64,000 nt of DNA from Dastarcus helophoroides (taxonomy: Eukaryota; Arthropoda; Insecta; Coleoptera; Bothrideridae), in the NCBI GenBank assembly GCA_028583605.1, contig CM053327.1:35547626-35611625 (forward strand), given 5' to 3'. How positions within the stretch are numbered: the stretch's first letter is position 1; each line of letters starts with the position of its first letter. The position numbers and the translations under genes are program-made. The notes beneath the pieces were generated by a model. That model saw only the letters and a list, made by a program, of their open reading frames with translations, was not told the DNA's origin and did not search any database. Positions 23,430 to 35,335 of this stretch are shown here, in pieces.

Positions 23430-25165
23430 TTTGAAAATAACATTTTAAAGAATACAAAATACAATATTAAATAAGGAATAGAAATATCTCTTTAATAAAA
23501 CTCTCACACTGACTGATAGACAACGCACAGCCTAAACGAGTTGCTCTGCAATAATGAAATTTTGCATACGAAAGTATAACGTAGGTGAGCACTAAGAAAA
23601 TTGTTTCCAAATTCAACTTCTAAGGGTCTAAAAATGGGCATTGAAAAACCAAAAAAGGTAGGCAATAAATAATACATACCACTGGATTTAAAGTTGCCTG
23701 TACGCGTTAACCATGTACTTAAAGTATATAACCATATACTGAAAGTATATAACCATATACCGAAAGTATATAACCACATACTGAAAGTATATAACCATAC
23801 ACTGAATGAATATAACCATACACTGAATGTATATGGCGTTAACTTATCACTTTAACTTTATGACATATTTTTGTCACGGCACGGCGATGATTATTTTGCT
23901 TATCGCATTTCCTATTTGTGTGGCCATGCGGCGGTAAAACTGGAAAGCACAGCATTTATTCTGCTATAGAACGAACAACGTTGATAATACATGACGTCAT
24001 TTAAACACAATTTGACAGATTCAAGTGTTTTGATGTATCAAAATAGAAATGTCATTCGGGGAAAAAACGACACACGAGATGAAAAAAAGTGTATGCGCAG
24101 CACAACTTACCCAAATACTTAAAAATAAACTCTTTAACCTTTGACAAAAATCTAATGATTCCTGAAATGTAATCTCATGGGGTACACGGCTGGTTTTAAA
24201 TAAACATGTGACGTTCCTAATTCAAACATGTTCTAGCAAACGCAATAAATTTTCATCACATATTTCGATATATGTTTTAACTAATTTTTCTAAAATAGTT
24301 TACAAGCTATAAATAAACAAACAGAGTTTTCAGCTTTTTGTTTCATTTCGTCAACAATAAACTGCAATTCAAACAGATTTGTTGAAATTATTTTTATTTC
24401 CGCATTCGATATCATATTTACATTTGACGGCAAACAAAATTTAATAATAAATTGCAAGTTTTGAGCCAAATTAATTTGTGTAATCGTACATTTGTATAGT
24501 TGGATGCCTTTCCAATATCCAGATAAGATACTCTCAGTTAGTGTTTCACGAATTTCTTCTTCTTGTCTTGCTTTTTCTTGTTCTTGCCTTGTTCTTGCTG
24601 CAAGAACGTTATGTATTATCAACGTTGTTCGTTCTACAGCAGAATAAATACTGTGTTTTCCAGTTTTACCGCTGCATGGCCACACAGTTAAGAAATGCGA
24701 TAGGCAAACTAAATACCGCCGCGCCGCGGCAAGATTATGTCATACAGTCAAAGTGATGAGTTAACGCCATATACTATCATTGTATGGTTATATACTTTCA
24801 CTATATGGTTATATACTTTCACTATATAGTTATATACTTTCACTATGTGGTTATATACTTTCACTATGTGGTTAACGCCTACAAGTAACTTTAAATTCAG
24901 TGGTGTGCCTACCTTTGCCTACCTTTTGTAGGATTTTTTTAGGAGCATTTTTAGGCCCTCAGAAGTTGAATTTTGAAAAATCCTTTTTCAGCGCTCACCT
25001 ACGTTATACTTATCCTTCGTGTGCAAAATTTCACTACTGCGGAGCATCCGTTTAGGCTGTGCGTTGTCTGTCAGTCAGTATTAAATTTTTAATAAATAGT
25101 TAAATAGTTTTATTAAATAGATATTTCTATTCCCTACATAATATTGTATTTTGCATTTTTCAAAA
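23430..25165. mobile_element. Long inverted-repeat (foldback-type) element
   Basis: The left arm runs from about 23430 to 24003 and the right arm from 24596 to about 25165. Matching landmarks in opposite orientation are GGAATAGAAATATC, GACAACGCACAGCCTAAACG, GTATAACGTAGGTGAGC, a 22-bp tandem array and TTTATTCTGCTATAGAACGA with GTTGATAATACAT. Each arm is about 560 bp. The loop is about 590 bp and has an unrecognised 131-codon minus-strand frame (24290..24685) that extends into the right arm. Exact ends and target duplication could not be fixed. A fragment of the arm occurs near 3716..3900. Confidence 0.8.
23715..23835. repeat. 22-bp minisatellite in the left arm; mirror array at 24762..24875
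   Basis: Five to six units of TATATAACCATATACTGAAAG-type sequence here, and the reverse-complement type TATACTTTCACTATATGGTT in the right arm. Both arrays sit between the GTTAACGCC-like landmark and the rest of the arm. Confidence 0.85.
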
Positions 25166-25249
25166 TGGTATATTCTGCGAGAACAAGACAAGAAATTTAT
25201 AAGCAAGAACAAACAAGACAAGTCTTTTTTTAGCTAGAGCAAGATCTCT

Positions 25250-25455
25250 TAAAAAATTGAAATACAAAACTTGTCCCCTGAAATCAAGAAAGATTAAAAA
25301 AACACAAAAAAGGTTGCTCTAACGCGTTTCGATAGCCAAGCTATCATACTGAACCTTCGTTGTGTTTTTTAATCTTTCGTGGTTTCAAGGGACAAGTTTT
25401 GTATTTCAATTTTTAAAGATAACTAAGGACCAGTTCGTCCCACACAAAAAAAGCA
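25250..25455 (+). repeat. Hairpin repeat (family H) with 3' tail
   Basis: Arms AATACAAAACTTGTCCCCTG and GGGACAAGTTTTGTATTTC surround AGCCAAGCTATCATACTGAA. The tail AACTAAGGACCAGTTCGTCC ends in an A-rich run. The centre carries the same small deletion as the copy at 26648..26803. Confidence 0.85.
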
Positions 25456-26645
25456 AGATCTCTTACCAGAAAATTAGCTAGGAGCATGATTTCTTGCTCT
25501 TTTCATTTTTTATAATAAGACGATGCTTTGGAACATTTTTTTTTCAACAAGTACCAGTAACAAATTCTGAGGACCTCCTCAAATCTCCACAAAAAAAAAG
25601 ATGAGATTTCAGAAAAACGAGTTTTTTTCTAAAATAACACCATTTATGATCCCACAATAAAAAAAATCGATTTTCTTCAAAAAGTTTTAATGTTTCCTAA
25701 ACTTTAATTGTTATTTTCGAAAATTTTTATCTTGATAATTCGACTGTTTTTCTCGAGAATGTAATCTTAACGACAGAATTTTGGCTTCATTTTAAGGTTT
25801 GGTATTTCTATAAAAAATTTCTCCTTTTTCTTAAAATTCGTATTTTAAATTTTTTCTAGTTTCGATTTTAATAAAGAAATTTACCCACTAAACTTAGCCC
25901 AAAATGTCGATTTATTCTTGAAATTCGGGGTTTTAATCTCGAGAGTTCGAATTTGAATTCTAAATTTGAGGAAAGAGTTTTTTTTGAGAAATTTAGGAAA
26001 CGAAGTCGAAGATAAATTTAACTTTGAAGTGGAAAATTTGAGAAAATGCATTACAATAATTTGAAAAAAGTTATCATTTTTTGAAAGCACTCGAATTTTT
26101 TCTCAAATTATTAAGAAAGTAAATTTAACTTTAAGGTGGAAAATTTGAGAAAATGCATTACAATAATTTGAGAAGAAGTTAACATTTTTTGAAAGCACTC
26201 GAATTTTTTCTCAAATTATTGAGAAACTAAATTTAACTTTGAAGTGAAAAATTTAAGAAAATGCATTACACTAATATAAGAAGAATTTATTGAAAACACT
26301 CAATTTTTTTCTCTAGTGAGACATCTAGTTTCAACTTAAAATTTCTGATTTTAAATTTTTAAAGGATTTTAAAAAATTTTCTCACAATTTGAAATTTTTA
26401 TAACTATGAAACTATATGAACGATTAAGACAACCACATATATTAAAAATTACACGATATCTCTACAAATATTTGCTATGACCGGACCCGGTTTCGTTTTT
26501 CAGCATCACTGGCAGTTATTACCAGCAATTTGTTTAGTTGTTGTTATGTTAACAAGTTCTTGTTGCTTTAATTGTTAATAAAGTTTAATATTTATGAATA
26601 TTGAAGAATTCCACACAGTAATGGTTAGAAATGTCAATTATTTTA
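25456..26645 (+). repeat. Segmental duplication, unit 1
   Basis: Collinear with unit 2 (26804..30265). Shared landmarks are AGCAAGATCTCTTACCAG, ACATTTTTTTTTCAACAAGT, ATTCTGAGGACC, GAAAAACGAGTTTTTTTCT, a 108-bp satellite block, ATTTGCTATGACCGGACC and GAATATTGAAGAATTCCAC. Unit 1 holds only two to three satellite monomers (about 26030..26310). The hairpin repeat in front of each unit belongs to the duplication as well. Confidence 0.85.
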
Positions 26646-26647
26646 AT

Positions 26648-26803
26648 TTTTTACAACAAAAGTTGCTCTAACGCGTTTTGACAGCCAAGCTATCATGCTG
26701 AACCTTTGTTGTGTTTTTTAACCTTTCTTGGTTTCAGGGGACAAGTTTTGTATTTCAATTTTTGAAAATAACCAAGGACTAGTCCGTTCCACCTAAAAAA
26801 AAG
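26648..26803 (+). repeat. Hairpin repeat (family H), left arm partly lost
   Basis: Begins ACAACAAAAGTTGCTCTAAC, centre AGCCAAGCTATCATGCTGAA, right arm TTTCAGGGGACAAGTTTTG, tail CCAAGGACTAGTCCGTTCC plus an A-run. Confidence 0.8.
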
Positions 26804-29800
26804 CAAGATTTCTTATCAGCAAATTAGCCAGCAGCATGATTTCCAGCTTTTTTAATTTTTTTATAACAAAACAATGCTCTGGAACATTTTTTTTGAACAA
26901 GTACAAGTAAAAAATTCTGAGGACCCCCTGAAATCTCTACAAAAAAAAAGATGACATTTCAGAAAAACGAGTTTTTTTCTCAAAATAACACCATTTACGG
27001 TCCCGCAGTAAAAAATATGTGATTTTCTCCAGAAATTTTTAATGTTTTCTAAACTTTAGTTGTTATTTTCGAAAATTTTTATCTAGATGTTTCGACTATT
27101 TTTCTCGAGAATATAATTTTAACGACAAAATTTTGGCTTTATTTTAAAGTTTGATATTTCTATAAAAAATTTCTCCTTTTTTTTGAAATTCCTAATTTAA
27201 TTTTTTTTTTTATTTCGAATTTAATTAGAAAATTTACCCACTAAACTTAGCCGAAAATGTCGATTCATTCTTGAAACTTGGGGTTTTAATCTCAAGAGTT
27301 CGAATTTGAATTCTAAATTTGAAGAAAGAGTTTTTTTTTGAGAAATTTAGGAAACGAAGTCGAAGGTAAATTTAACTTTGAAGTGGAAAATTTAAGAAAA
27401 TGCATTACGATAATTTGAAAAAAAGTTAACGTTTTTTGAAAGCACTCGAATTTTTTCTCAAATTATTGAGACAGTAAATTTAACTTTGCAGTGGAAAATT
27501 TGAGAAAATGCATTACAATAATTTGAGAAGTTAACATTTTTTGAAAACACTGGAATTTTTTCCCAAATTATTGCGAAAGTAGAGTTAACTTTAAAGTGGA
27601 AAATTCAAGAAAATGTATTACAATAATGTGAAAAGAAGTAAACATTTTTTAAAAACACTGGATTTTTTTCTCAAATTATTGAGAAAGTAAATTTAACTTT
27701 GAAGTGGAAAATTTGAGAAAATGCATTACAATAATTTGAAAAAAAGTTAACCTTTTTTGAAAGCACTCAAATTTTTTCTCAAATTATTGAGACAGTAAAT
27801 TTAACTTTGCAGTGGAAAATGTGAGAAAATGCATTACAATAATTTGAGAAGAAGTTAACATTTTTTGAAAATACTGGAATTTTTTCCCAAATTATTGCGA
27901 AGGTAGAGTTAACTTTAAAGGGGAAAATTCAAGAAAATGTATTACAATAATGTGAAAAGAAGTAAACATTTTTTAAAAACACTGGATTTTTTTCTCAAAT
28001 TATTCAGAAAGTAAATTTAACTTTGAAGTGGAAAATTTGAGAAAATGCATTACAATAATTTGAAAAAAAGTTAACGTTTTTTGAAAGCACTCAAATTTTT
28101 TCTCAAATTATTGAGAGAGTAAATTTAACTTTGCAGTGGAAAATTTCAGAAAATGCATTACAATAATTTGAGAAGAAGTTAACATTTTTTGAAAACACTG
28201 GAATTTTTTCCCAAATTATTGCGAAGGTAGAGTTAACTTTAAAGTGGAAAATTCAAGAAAATGTATTACAATAATGTGAAAAGAAGTAAACATTTTTTAA
28301 AAACACTGGATTTTTTTCTCAAATTATTGAGAAAGTAAATTTAACTTTGAAGTGGAAAATTTGAGAAAATGCATTACAATAATTTGAAAAAAAGTTAACG
28401 TTTTTTGAAAGCACTCAAATTTTTTCTCAAATTATTGAGACAGTAAATTTAACTTTGCAGTGGAAAATTTCAGAAAATGCATTACAATAATTTGAGAAGA
28501 AGTTAAAATTTTTTGAAAACATTGGAATTTTTTCCCAAAATATTGCGAAGGTAGAGTTAACTTTAAAGTGGAAAATTCAAGAAAATGTATTACAATAATG
28601 GGAAAAGAAGTAAACATTTTTTAAAAACACTGGATTTTTTTCTCAAATTATTGAGAAAGTAAATTTAACTTTGAAGTGGAAAATTTGAGAAAATGCATTA
28701 CAATAATTTGAAAAAAAGTTAACGTTTTTTGAAAGCACTCAAATTTTTTCTCAAATTATTGAGACAGTAAATTTAACTTTGCAGTGGAAAATTTGAGAAA
28801 ATGCATTACAATAATTTGAGAAGAAGTTAACATTTTTTGAAAATACTGGAATTTTTTCCCAAATTATTGCGAAGGTAGAGTTAACTTTAAAGTGGAAAAT
28901 TCAAGAAAATGTATTACAATAATGTGAAAAGAAGTAAACATTTTTTAAAAACACTGGATTTTTTTCTCAAATTATTGAGAAAGTAAATTTAACTTTGAAG
29001 TGGAAAATTTGAGAAAATGCATTACAATAATTTGAGAAGAAGTTAACATTCTTTAAAAGCACTCAATTTTTTTTTCAAATTATTGAGACAGTAAATTTAA
29101 CTTTGCGGTGGAAAATTTAAGAAAATGCATTAAAATAATTTGAGAAGTTAAAATTTTTTGAAAACACTGGAATTTTTTCTTAAATTATTGAGAAAGTAAA
29201 TTTAATTTTAAAGTGCAAAATTCAAGAAAATGCATTACAATAATTTGAGAAGTTAATATTTTTTGAAAAAACTGTAATTTTTTCTCAAATTATTGGGAAA
29301 GTAAATTTAACTTTGAAGCGGAAAATTTGAGAAAATGCAGTACAATAATTTGAGAAGTTAATATTTTTCTAAGACTCTGGCATTTTTTTCAAATTATTGA
29401 GAAAGTAAATTTAATTTTAAAGTGTAAAATTCGAGAAAATGCATTACAATAATTTGAGAAAAAGTTAACATTTTTTTAAAACACTCGAATTTTTTCTCAA
29501 ATTATTAAGAAAGTAAATTTAACTTTAAAGTGGAAAATTTAAGAAAATGCATTACAATATTTGGAGATGAAGTTAAAATTTTTTGAAAACACTGGAATTT
29601 TTTCTGAAATTATTAAGAAAGTAAATTTAACTTTGTAGTGAAAAATTTGAGAAAATGCATTACAATAATTTGAGAAGAAATTAACACCTTTCGAAAGCAC
29701 TCAAATTTTTTATTAAATTATTGAGAAAGTAAATTTAACTTTGAAGTGGAGAATTTGGGAAAATGCATCTACATTAAATTGAGAAGAATTTAACATTGAA

Positions 29801-30265
29801 AACGCCCGAATTTTTTCTCAAATTATTGAGAAATTAAATTTAACTTTGAAGTGGAAAATTTGAGAAAATGCTTTACAATAATTTGAGAAGAAGTTAACAT
29901 TTATTGAAGACACCTAAATTTTTTCTCAAACTAGTGAGATATCTTGTTTCAATCTAAAATTTCTGATTTTATATTTTTAAAGGTTTTTAAAGAATTTTCC
30001 CACAATTTTAATTTTTCATAACTATTAAACTATATTAACGATTAAGATAACAACAGATATTAAAAATTCCACGATATCTCTATAATTATTTGCTGTGACC
30101 GGACCTGGTTTCGATTTTCAGCATCAGTGGCGGTTATTACCAGCAAATTGTTTTGCTATGTTAACAAGTTGCTGTAGTTTTAAACGTTAATAAAGTGTAA
30201 TATTTATGAATATTGAAGAATTCCATGCAGTAAGGAGTAGAAATGTCAATTATTTGAATTTTTTT
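26804..30265 (+). repeat. Segmental duplication, unit 2 (expanded by satellite)
   Basis: Same order of landmarks as unit 1, but about 2.3 kb longer because its satellite block has grown to about 23 monomers (27370..29935). Confidence 0.85.
27370..29935. repeat. 108-bp satellite containing a 324-bp higher-order repeat
   Basis: The monomer of about 108 bp reads TTTAACTTTGAAGTGGAAAA, TTTGAGAAAATGCATTACAA, TAATTTGAGAAGAAGTTAAC, then ATTTTTTCTCAAATTATTGA. Between about 27460 and 29110 three variants alternate: GAGACAG..TTTGCAGTGG, GCGAAGG..TTTAAAGTGG and GAGAAAG..TTTGAAGTGG. The GCGAA variant occurs at 27573, 27897, 28221, 28545 and 28869, exactly 324 bp apart each time. Flanking monomers (27370-27460 and 29110-29935) are more divergent and lack the trimer order. 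Confidence 0.95.
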
Positions 30266-31556
30266 GGAAGATTTCGAAAACGCTGATTTTTTTTCTCGAT
30301 TTGACGTTTTTACAGACACTTTGTTTTGATTTCTGCTTTATCGTCGAAATCTTGTTTTTACTATTAAATTGTGAGTTTTAATCTTAAAACTTTGACTTCT
30401 TGCTAGAAAGTTTTTAATTATTTTTCAGGATTTCGAGTCTATATTTGACAATTGTGTTTTCTAAATTTGGGGTGTTTTTTTAGGACGTTTATTAAACAGA
30501 TAACGCGATGCGAGGGACTTCAGTAGAGTCGATTTTTGTATTAAAATTTGAACTTCCTTACCTACCTTAGAAAAAAAATATTTAAAATAATCGAAATAAT
30601 TCAAACGAAACTAAGCAGAAAAAAAACCGGAACGAAAATTGAAACCTGACAGAAGTCTTGAGTTTTTGCCCAGATTTTGTGCCGAAATTTCAGAATTACT
30701 AAAGTAAAAATGTTAAATAAACTTGAAATAAAAAATCTTTGAAAATTCAATCTTGAACTCAAAAATTATAAGTGAAAAATTAATTTTTAAAATTAATCGT
30801 CCATTTTCAAGCAAAAATTAGGAACCCCAGAAAAAATTTAAAATCTTCAGATGTAATGTTCAGTTTAATAATTTTGTTTAACATTTCTACGACCCAGTTT
30901 AAAGGTATTTACATTTTTATTAATCAATGTTGAGAATATTCTAAAACATTTTTTGAAAAATGAAATATTAATCAAAATTTAAATATTTTTAAACTGGGTT
31001 GTAAAAATATTAAATAAAATTAATAAACATAATGTTTCCGACCAATAAGAGTCCATCATGAAGAATAATGTTCAGTGTTTTTTCCCAATTTGTAATTTTT
31101 CAAAAACATTTTAACTTTACAGTGGAAATTTTTAACGAAAACCCAAAATTTTGAAATTTAAACTTCAGATTTTACAAGTAGGATAAATATTTCAGGAAAA
31201 CTTTGAAATTACTAAAAAAATATTTTTAACTTTTCGGTGTCTTATGCAATTTATTAGCTTTTACTCAAAATTTGGATTTTAATTTCAAAATTTCGATTTT
31301 TATGTAAAAATTTGTCCTGTTATTTTGTCTTTAAATTTTTTTTAAAGATTATGGATTTTAGAACTACTGATTGCATCTCAATCATTTCTAAACTGGTTTT
31401 GTTATTGTTAATGTCCCAGCAAGAACAAGAGAAAGCAAGACTGTTGCTAGCAAGACAAGAATTGAACGAGCAAGAAATTGACAAGACAAGAAGTAAAACA
31501 ACTTCTTGTCTTGTGTAGCAAGACAAGATAAAAAATAAGTAAGCATGACAAGATAT
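30266..31556. other. AT-rich repeat-derived DNA, no gene
   Basis: About 30880..31060 is related, in reverse orientation, to the region near 55060-55190 inside the 8.1-kb hAT-like element (for example GACTCTTATTG, then CCCAGTTTAAAAATATT). Near 31420-31520 there are short AAGACAAGAA-type repeats with a small palindrome. Confidence 0.5.
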
Positions 31557-31911
31557 TGTAATGAATTGTAAATTGCAGAATTTAGTGCATAAGAAAAGTT
31601 TCTAGAAAGATTTGATAAAGGGAAAGCGGCCGCGATAACGAAGCAAACGGCAGATAAGCGTTTCCGAAATTTCGGCAAACGATAAGCCTTATCTGCCGGA
31701 TTGTTCTAGAACCTGGAGGCCAAAACTATATAAAGCGGCCAGCTCTCCCTCAAGTCAGTTAGAGTCGGTGTAGTTAAGTAGTGAGTTAGCAGTTAGAAAT
31801 CAATAAGTGAGTTAATTGTTCAGTTGTAGTGATCCGAGTTGAGTTCAGTAATAGAAAAAAAGTGGGTATAATCCATCACGTGTAATCAATCGAACCGATA
31901 AGCCTGTAACA
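31557..31911 (+). mobile_element. Solo LTR, heat-shock-element LTR family, copy 2
   Basis: Flanked by ATAT on both sides (31553..31556, 31912..31915). Begins TGTAATG and ends CTGTAACA. Carries TTCTAGAA near 31600, a one-base variant of the trimeric element (TTTCCGAAATTTC), TTCTAGAA at about 31704, TATATAAA near 31727 and an AATAGAAAAAAAGTGGG version of the poly(A) region, so its AATAAA is altered. Confidence 0.87.
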
Positions 31912-33039
31912 ATATATTACTGTATTATCGCTCTTTTTTATGTTTAATTCACTCGCAAAGGATAACCCTTATATAGATATAATTAGATATATTTATAGGT
32001 GACATAACAGAGTGCTGTTTTTTAAAAAGAGTGAAAATCATTCAGATGATTTATTTTTTAGTTTTAAACTCTGTTAGAAATGTCAGCTTTATTTAAAACA
32101 TTTTATCCTGCAAGTAAAATTTCGTGTCCAACATTAGATAATTCCAGGGAAAAAAATTTAAATTTAAACTAGAACTTTTTACCTTTATAATTTTATGTAG
32201 AATTTTTATTCTTTTGTCGCAATTTTTTTATTTATTACAAGCTTTTTTCAAGATTTTTAATGGAAGCTTAAACATTCGAATTTATTTTAATAAATTTGTA
32301 ATAATTTCCTGCATATTTTATTTTTGCATTCGATTTTTAAAAATCAATAAATTCATTAATTGTTTGTCAGTCATTCGACTTTCAAATTAAAATTTTACCT
32401 TTTTTCTACAAATCTCGATTTTAGTTTCAAAATTTTCTGACTGACGATGCAGTTTCGACTAATTGTGACGTCCATCTGTAAAATGAAGTAGAATTTTTTT
32501 AAATTTTATACAAAGCAGTAGAGTAGCTGGGTGATATATTTAATAATGTCAAAAAAAAGAATATATTTTTTTAATTCATTACTATGGAAGTCAGAATAAT
32601 AATTATTAATTAAATATGCTTTCGGAATTAAATCTAAAGAAGTCGCAATTCCTTCTGTTTCCAATTTATTTTCCAAGTTATAAAAAGCTCAACATACCAC
32701 TGATATTTTTAAAGAGATCTGCGGCATTTTTTTCTTTGGTTTTAGCAGTTTCTTTTATTATTACTATAAACAGTTTCCTAAATAATTTCCTTAGAAATAG
32801 CGTTGTCCCTTTTTGTGTTTTTTAGAAAGAAAAAGTTATTCTAATTATCCGAAGAAGTTGGCAATAGGAAATAAGCTGTGATATTAATTTTATTAACATC
32901 TAGATAACTAAAGAATAATAAGTCTACCACGTATTACTGAATAATAAATCACACTGAAATCAATTTTATATATTTTTTAAACCAACCGAAAAACATCAGT
33001 AGAAGTTTTAAAAAATCTTTGTCTGTCATATAACAAAAA
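31912..33039. other. No gene recognised
   Basis: AT-rich DNA. Contains a related piece of the 6711 repeat at about 31934. The 69-codon frame 32616..32825 (plus) is hydrophobic and unrecognised. Confidence 0.4.
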
Positions 33040-33262
33040 TTGAAATACAAATCTTATCACCTGAAACCAAGAAAAATTAAAATCCACAATAAAGGTTGCT
33101 CTAACGCGAGATACTGAGTATCTCTTTAAAGATGATAATTTGGCTATCGAAACACGTTAGAGCAACCATTGTTGTGTTTTTTAATCTTTCTTGGTTTCAG
33201 GGCACAAGATTTGTTTTTTAATTTTTGAGGATAACCAAGGACCAGTCCGTTCCACCAAAAAA
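33040..33262 (+). repeat. Hairpin repeat (family H), near complete with 3' tail
   Basis: Left arm ATTGAAATACAAATCTTATC, GCTCTAACGCGAGATACTGA. Right arm CGTTAGAGCAACCATTGTTG to GGCACAAGATTTG. Tail AACCAAGGACCAGTCCGTTC, then CACC plus an A-run. The left end lacks the tail. Confidence 0.85.
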
Positions 33263-33474
33263 ATAACATATCACAAAAAAATGAAGTAAAATCTAATCAA
33301 AGTAAAATCTTTCCGTATATTTTATAGAGATTTCAAAGGTATATTATTCATGTATGTATATTCTTACCTTTATAGAAAATTAAAATAGAAAACGAGAAGA
33401 ACAGTTGTCGAAACGTCAACATCGTTAAAGATGCATCAAAAAAGTTCTGCACCACATCTCGACATAAATTTCTC

Positions 33475-33790
33475 AACCGAGCGCGGCGCGAAATTCAACA
33501 GTCCATTCAACAGCTCCCAAACTCCTACATTTCACGATAGAAACTCAAAACGCTCGCACGGTAGGTAGCCGATGAACTTCCGACGAGAGCGACAACAGCG
33601 ACGCGCTTCCTGGGGGGGCGTCGCGGCGTCCCGTTCCGTTCGAGATGAGGCACGCTGGAGCGAGTGGCGAACGCCGTCTCGGAACCATCAGGAGGCTGAT
33701 GCGCAGGATCCCGAACACCACACTTTCCGTCGCCACCACCTTTTAATCGGGAATGCTGGGAAACTTGGACGCGGTATTGTCTTTATTTGT
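33475..33790. promoter_or_regulatory. CpG-rich patch; possible promoter or first exon
   Basis: About 300 bp that is clearly GC- and CpG-rich (runs such as GAGCGCGGCGCG and GGCGTCGCGGCG) within a window otherwise near 70% AT. On the plus strand ACG|GTAGGT at about 33560 is a fair splice donor. On the minus strand a frame starts MVATESVVFGILRISLLMVP at 33739, moderately hydrophobic, which could be imagined as a Beat signal-peptide exon. However, no strong donor in the required phase follows, so I do not claim that. It may equally be a GC-rich transposon remnant. Confidence 0.3.
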
Positions 33791-34067
33791 ATTGTATGCA
33801 GTCGGGGTGGTTTTGGGGGTTGTTTCTTTTTTAAATCGGCTGCCAGAACGACCGTGGATTGTCGCAAGTTTGTTTTGTTATGAGATTTGTGTGTTATTTA
33901 TGTAAGCGTCGGCGATAGCGCCGACGAAGTGCAGGTTTTACCCCTTTATGTATCCTGCTTATTTGTTAGGTTAATCTATGTGATGGGTTAGCGAAGTTAC
34001 TAACGGGTGATGTGGCAAAGATGTGAAACCTTAATTGTTATTACCTTAGTAAGAGGCAGATACCTCT

Positions 34068-34070
<3 letters not shown>

Positions 34071-34135
<65 letters not shown>
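34071..34135. repeat. (CT)n microsatellite
   Basis: About 65 bp of TC dinucleotides with one TTT interruption. Confidence 0.95.
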
Positions 34136-34465
34136 GATTCATTCAGTACAAATTCTTAAAAACTATCACCTCGAGATTGGGTCAACACGTTCCTGAATGA
34201 CATGGGCATCCGATAAAAAAAACATTTCAAAATTTAACCTCTAAGGGGGTGAAAACAAGTATTGAATTTTATACGTCTTGGGATTGTATTCTGCCAATGA
34301 AAGAAACCAATGGTTTAACGTGTTTTTGAAATAAAAGAAGTTTTAATGTTGCTTTTGTAAAACACGTTTAGCATTCAATTTTCGAAAAATCGAATTATGT
34401 TTTGGAAACGTTCCAATAAAAAAGTATCTTCCAAACTCAACCTCTAAGGTGGTGAAAATGTATAT

Positions 34466-34794
34466 TGCTGCGCGTTATCGGTTCGAAAATTAAAACTTCG
34501 TGAATTGTAACACTTTATTTCCAAGCTGATTTCGAAACACTACAATTATAATTCACTTAACTATTAGATTATCTCGATAACTAACTAACCTGACTAACCA
34601 ACTGACTAATGTAGGGAAAAATGACCGGTTTCTAGAACGGAGCTTCCTACAGATAAGGTTTATAGCTTGGGGAAACATCTAGAGCCCTTATCTGTCGTAT
34701 GGTTCATTATCGCGGCTGCTTTCCATTATCAAATTTTTTTAAAAAGTTCCCTACACAATCACCAATACAAATTTTATAACTACATTTTGTTACA
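34466..34794 (-). mobile_element. Solo LTR, heat-shock-element LTR family, copy 3
   Basis: ATAT flanks at 34462..34465 and 34795..34798. Left boundary TGCTGCGCGTTATCGGTTCG and right boundary TTTTGTTACA are the reverse complement of the family's ends. TTCTAGAA at 34630..34637 is kept. The trimeric heat-shock-like motif and the TATA region are degraded, so this is an older copy. Confidence 0.8.
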
Positions 34795-34865
34795 ATATCA
34801 AATTCAACACGTCAGTCTCCGCTTTGCATGCCAACTTCGCGCCAGTTCAATTAAAGGTCCTGCAA

Positions 34866-34970
34866 CCACGATAAAACGAACTTTTTATTATACTTGGTGA
34901 CCACGATAAAAAGAACTTTTTATTATACTTGGCGACTACGATAAAAAGAACTTTCTATTATACTTGGTGA
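34866..34970. repeat. Three 35-bp tandem repeats
   Basis: Three copies of the unit CCACGATAAAAAGAACTTTT plus TATTATACTTGGTGA, back to back, each with one to three substitutions. Confidence 0.92.
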
Positions 34971-35335
34971 AACAATTTTTATTTTTTAAAAGGTGAGCTT
35001 TTGATTTGCTAGATCAGCAATTTTCAGTTTATTTGTAAAGAGTTGTTTGGCAAACAGTTCTTCGAGAATCAGCTTCTATTTTTTCAAATGAAAGCTTTAA
35101 TTCAGTTGCTGTTCTAAGCAAACTTTTCCAAGGTTTCCAGGGTTTGTAAAAGCTCTACAATCCCAACAGAAGAGTAAATTTCTTGGCAGAATAACTTGCC
35201 AGCTACCTATAAAAAAAAATCTGCCAGTAAAACTTTTCTTTTTGGAGACGAAAAAAAAATTGTTAGTAGAAATTTTAACAGGTTTGACCGGATTAATTTC
35301 TATTTGCTCAACCGACCTACTTTCAGTTAATTTCC

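Noticed and set aside
24290..24685. 131-codon minus-strand frame as a transposase
   Set aside because: No catalytic motif or known domain. It lies across the loop and arm of an inverted repeat, and its charged part derives from AAGACAAGAA-type repeats.
27370..29935. CRISPR-like regular repeats
   Set aside because: Units are directly adjacent 108-bp monomers without unique spacers, in eukaryotic DNA.
33545..33739. Minus-strand frame as the Beat signal-peptide exon
   Set aside because: It is only moderately hydrophobic, and the GT sites in the needed phase (GTTCGC) are poor donors. It is kept only as a remark on the CpG-rich patch.
34667..34900. 77-codon plus-strand frame
   Set aside because: Runs across a minus-strand solo LTR and the 35-bp repeats beside it.
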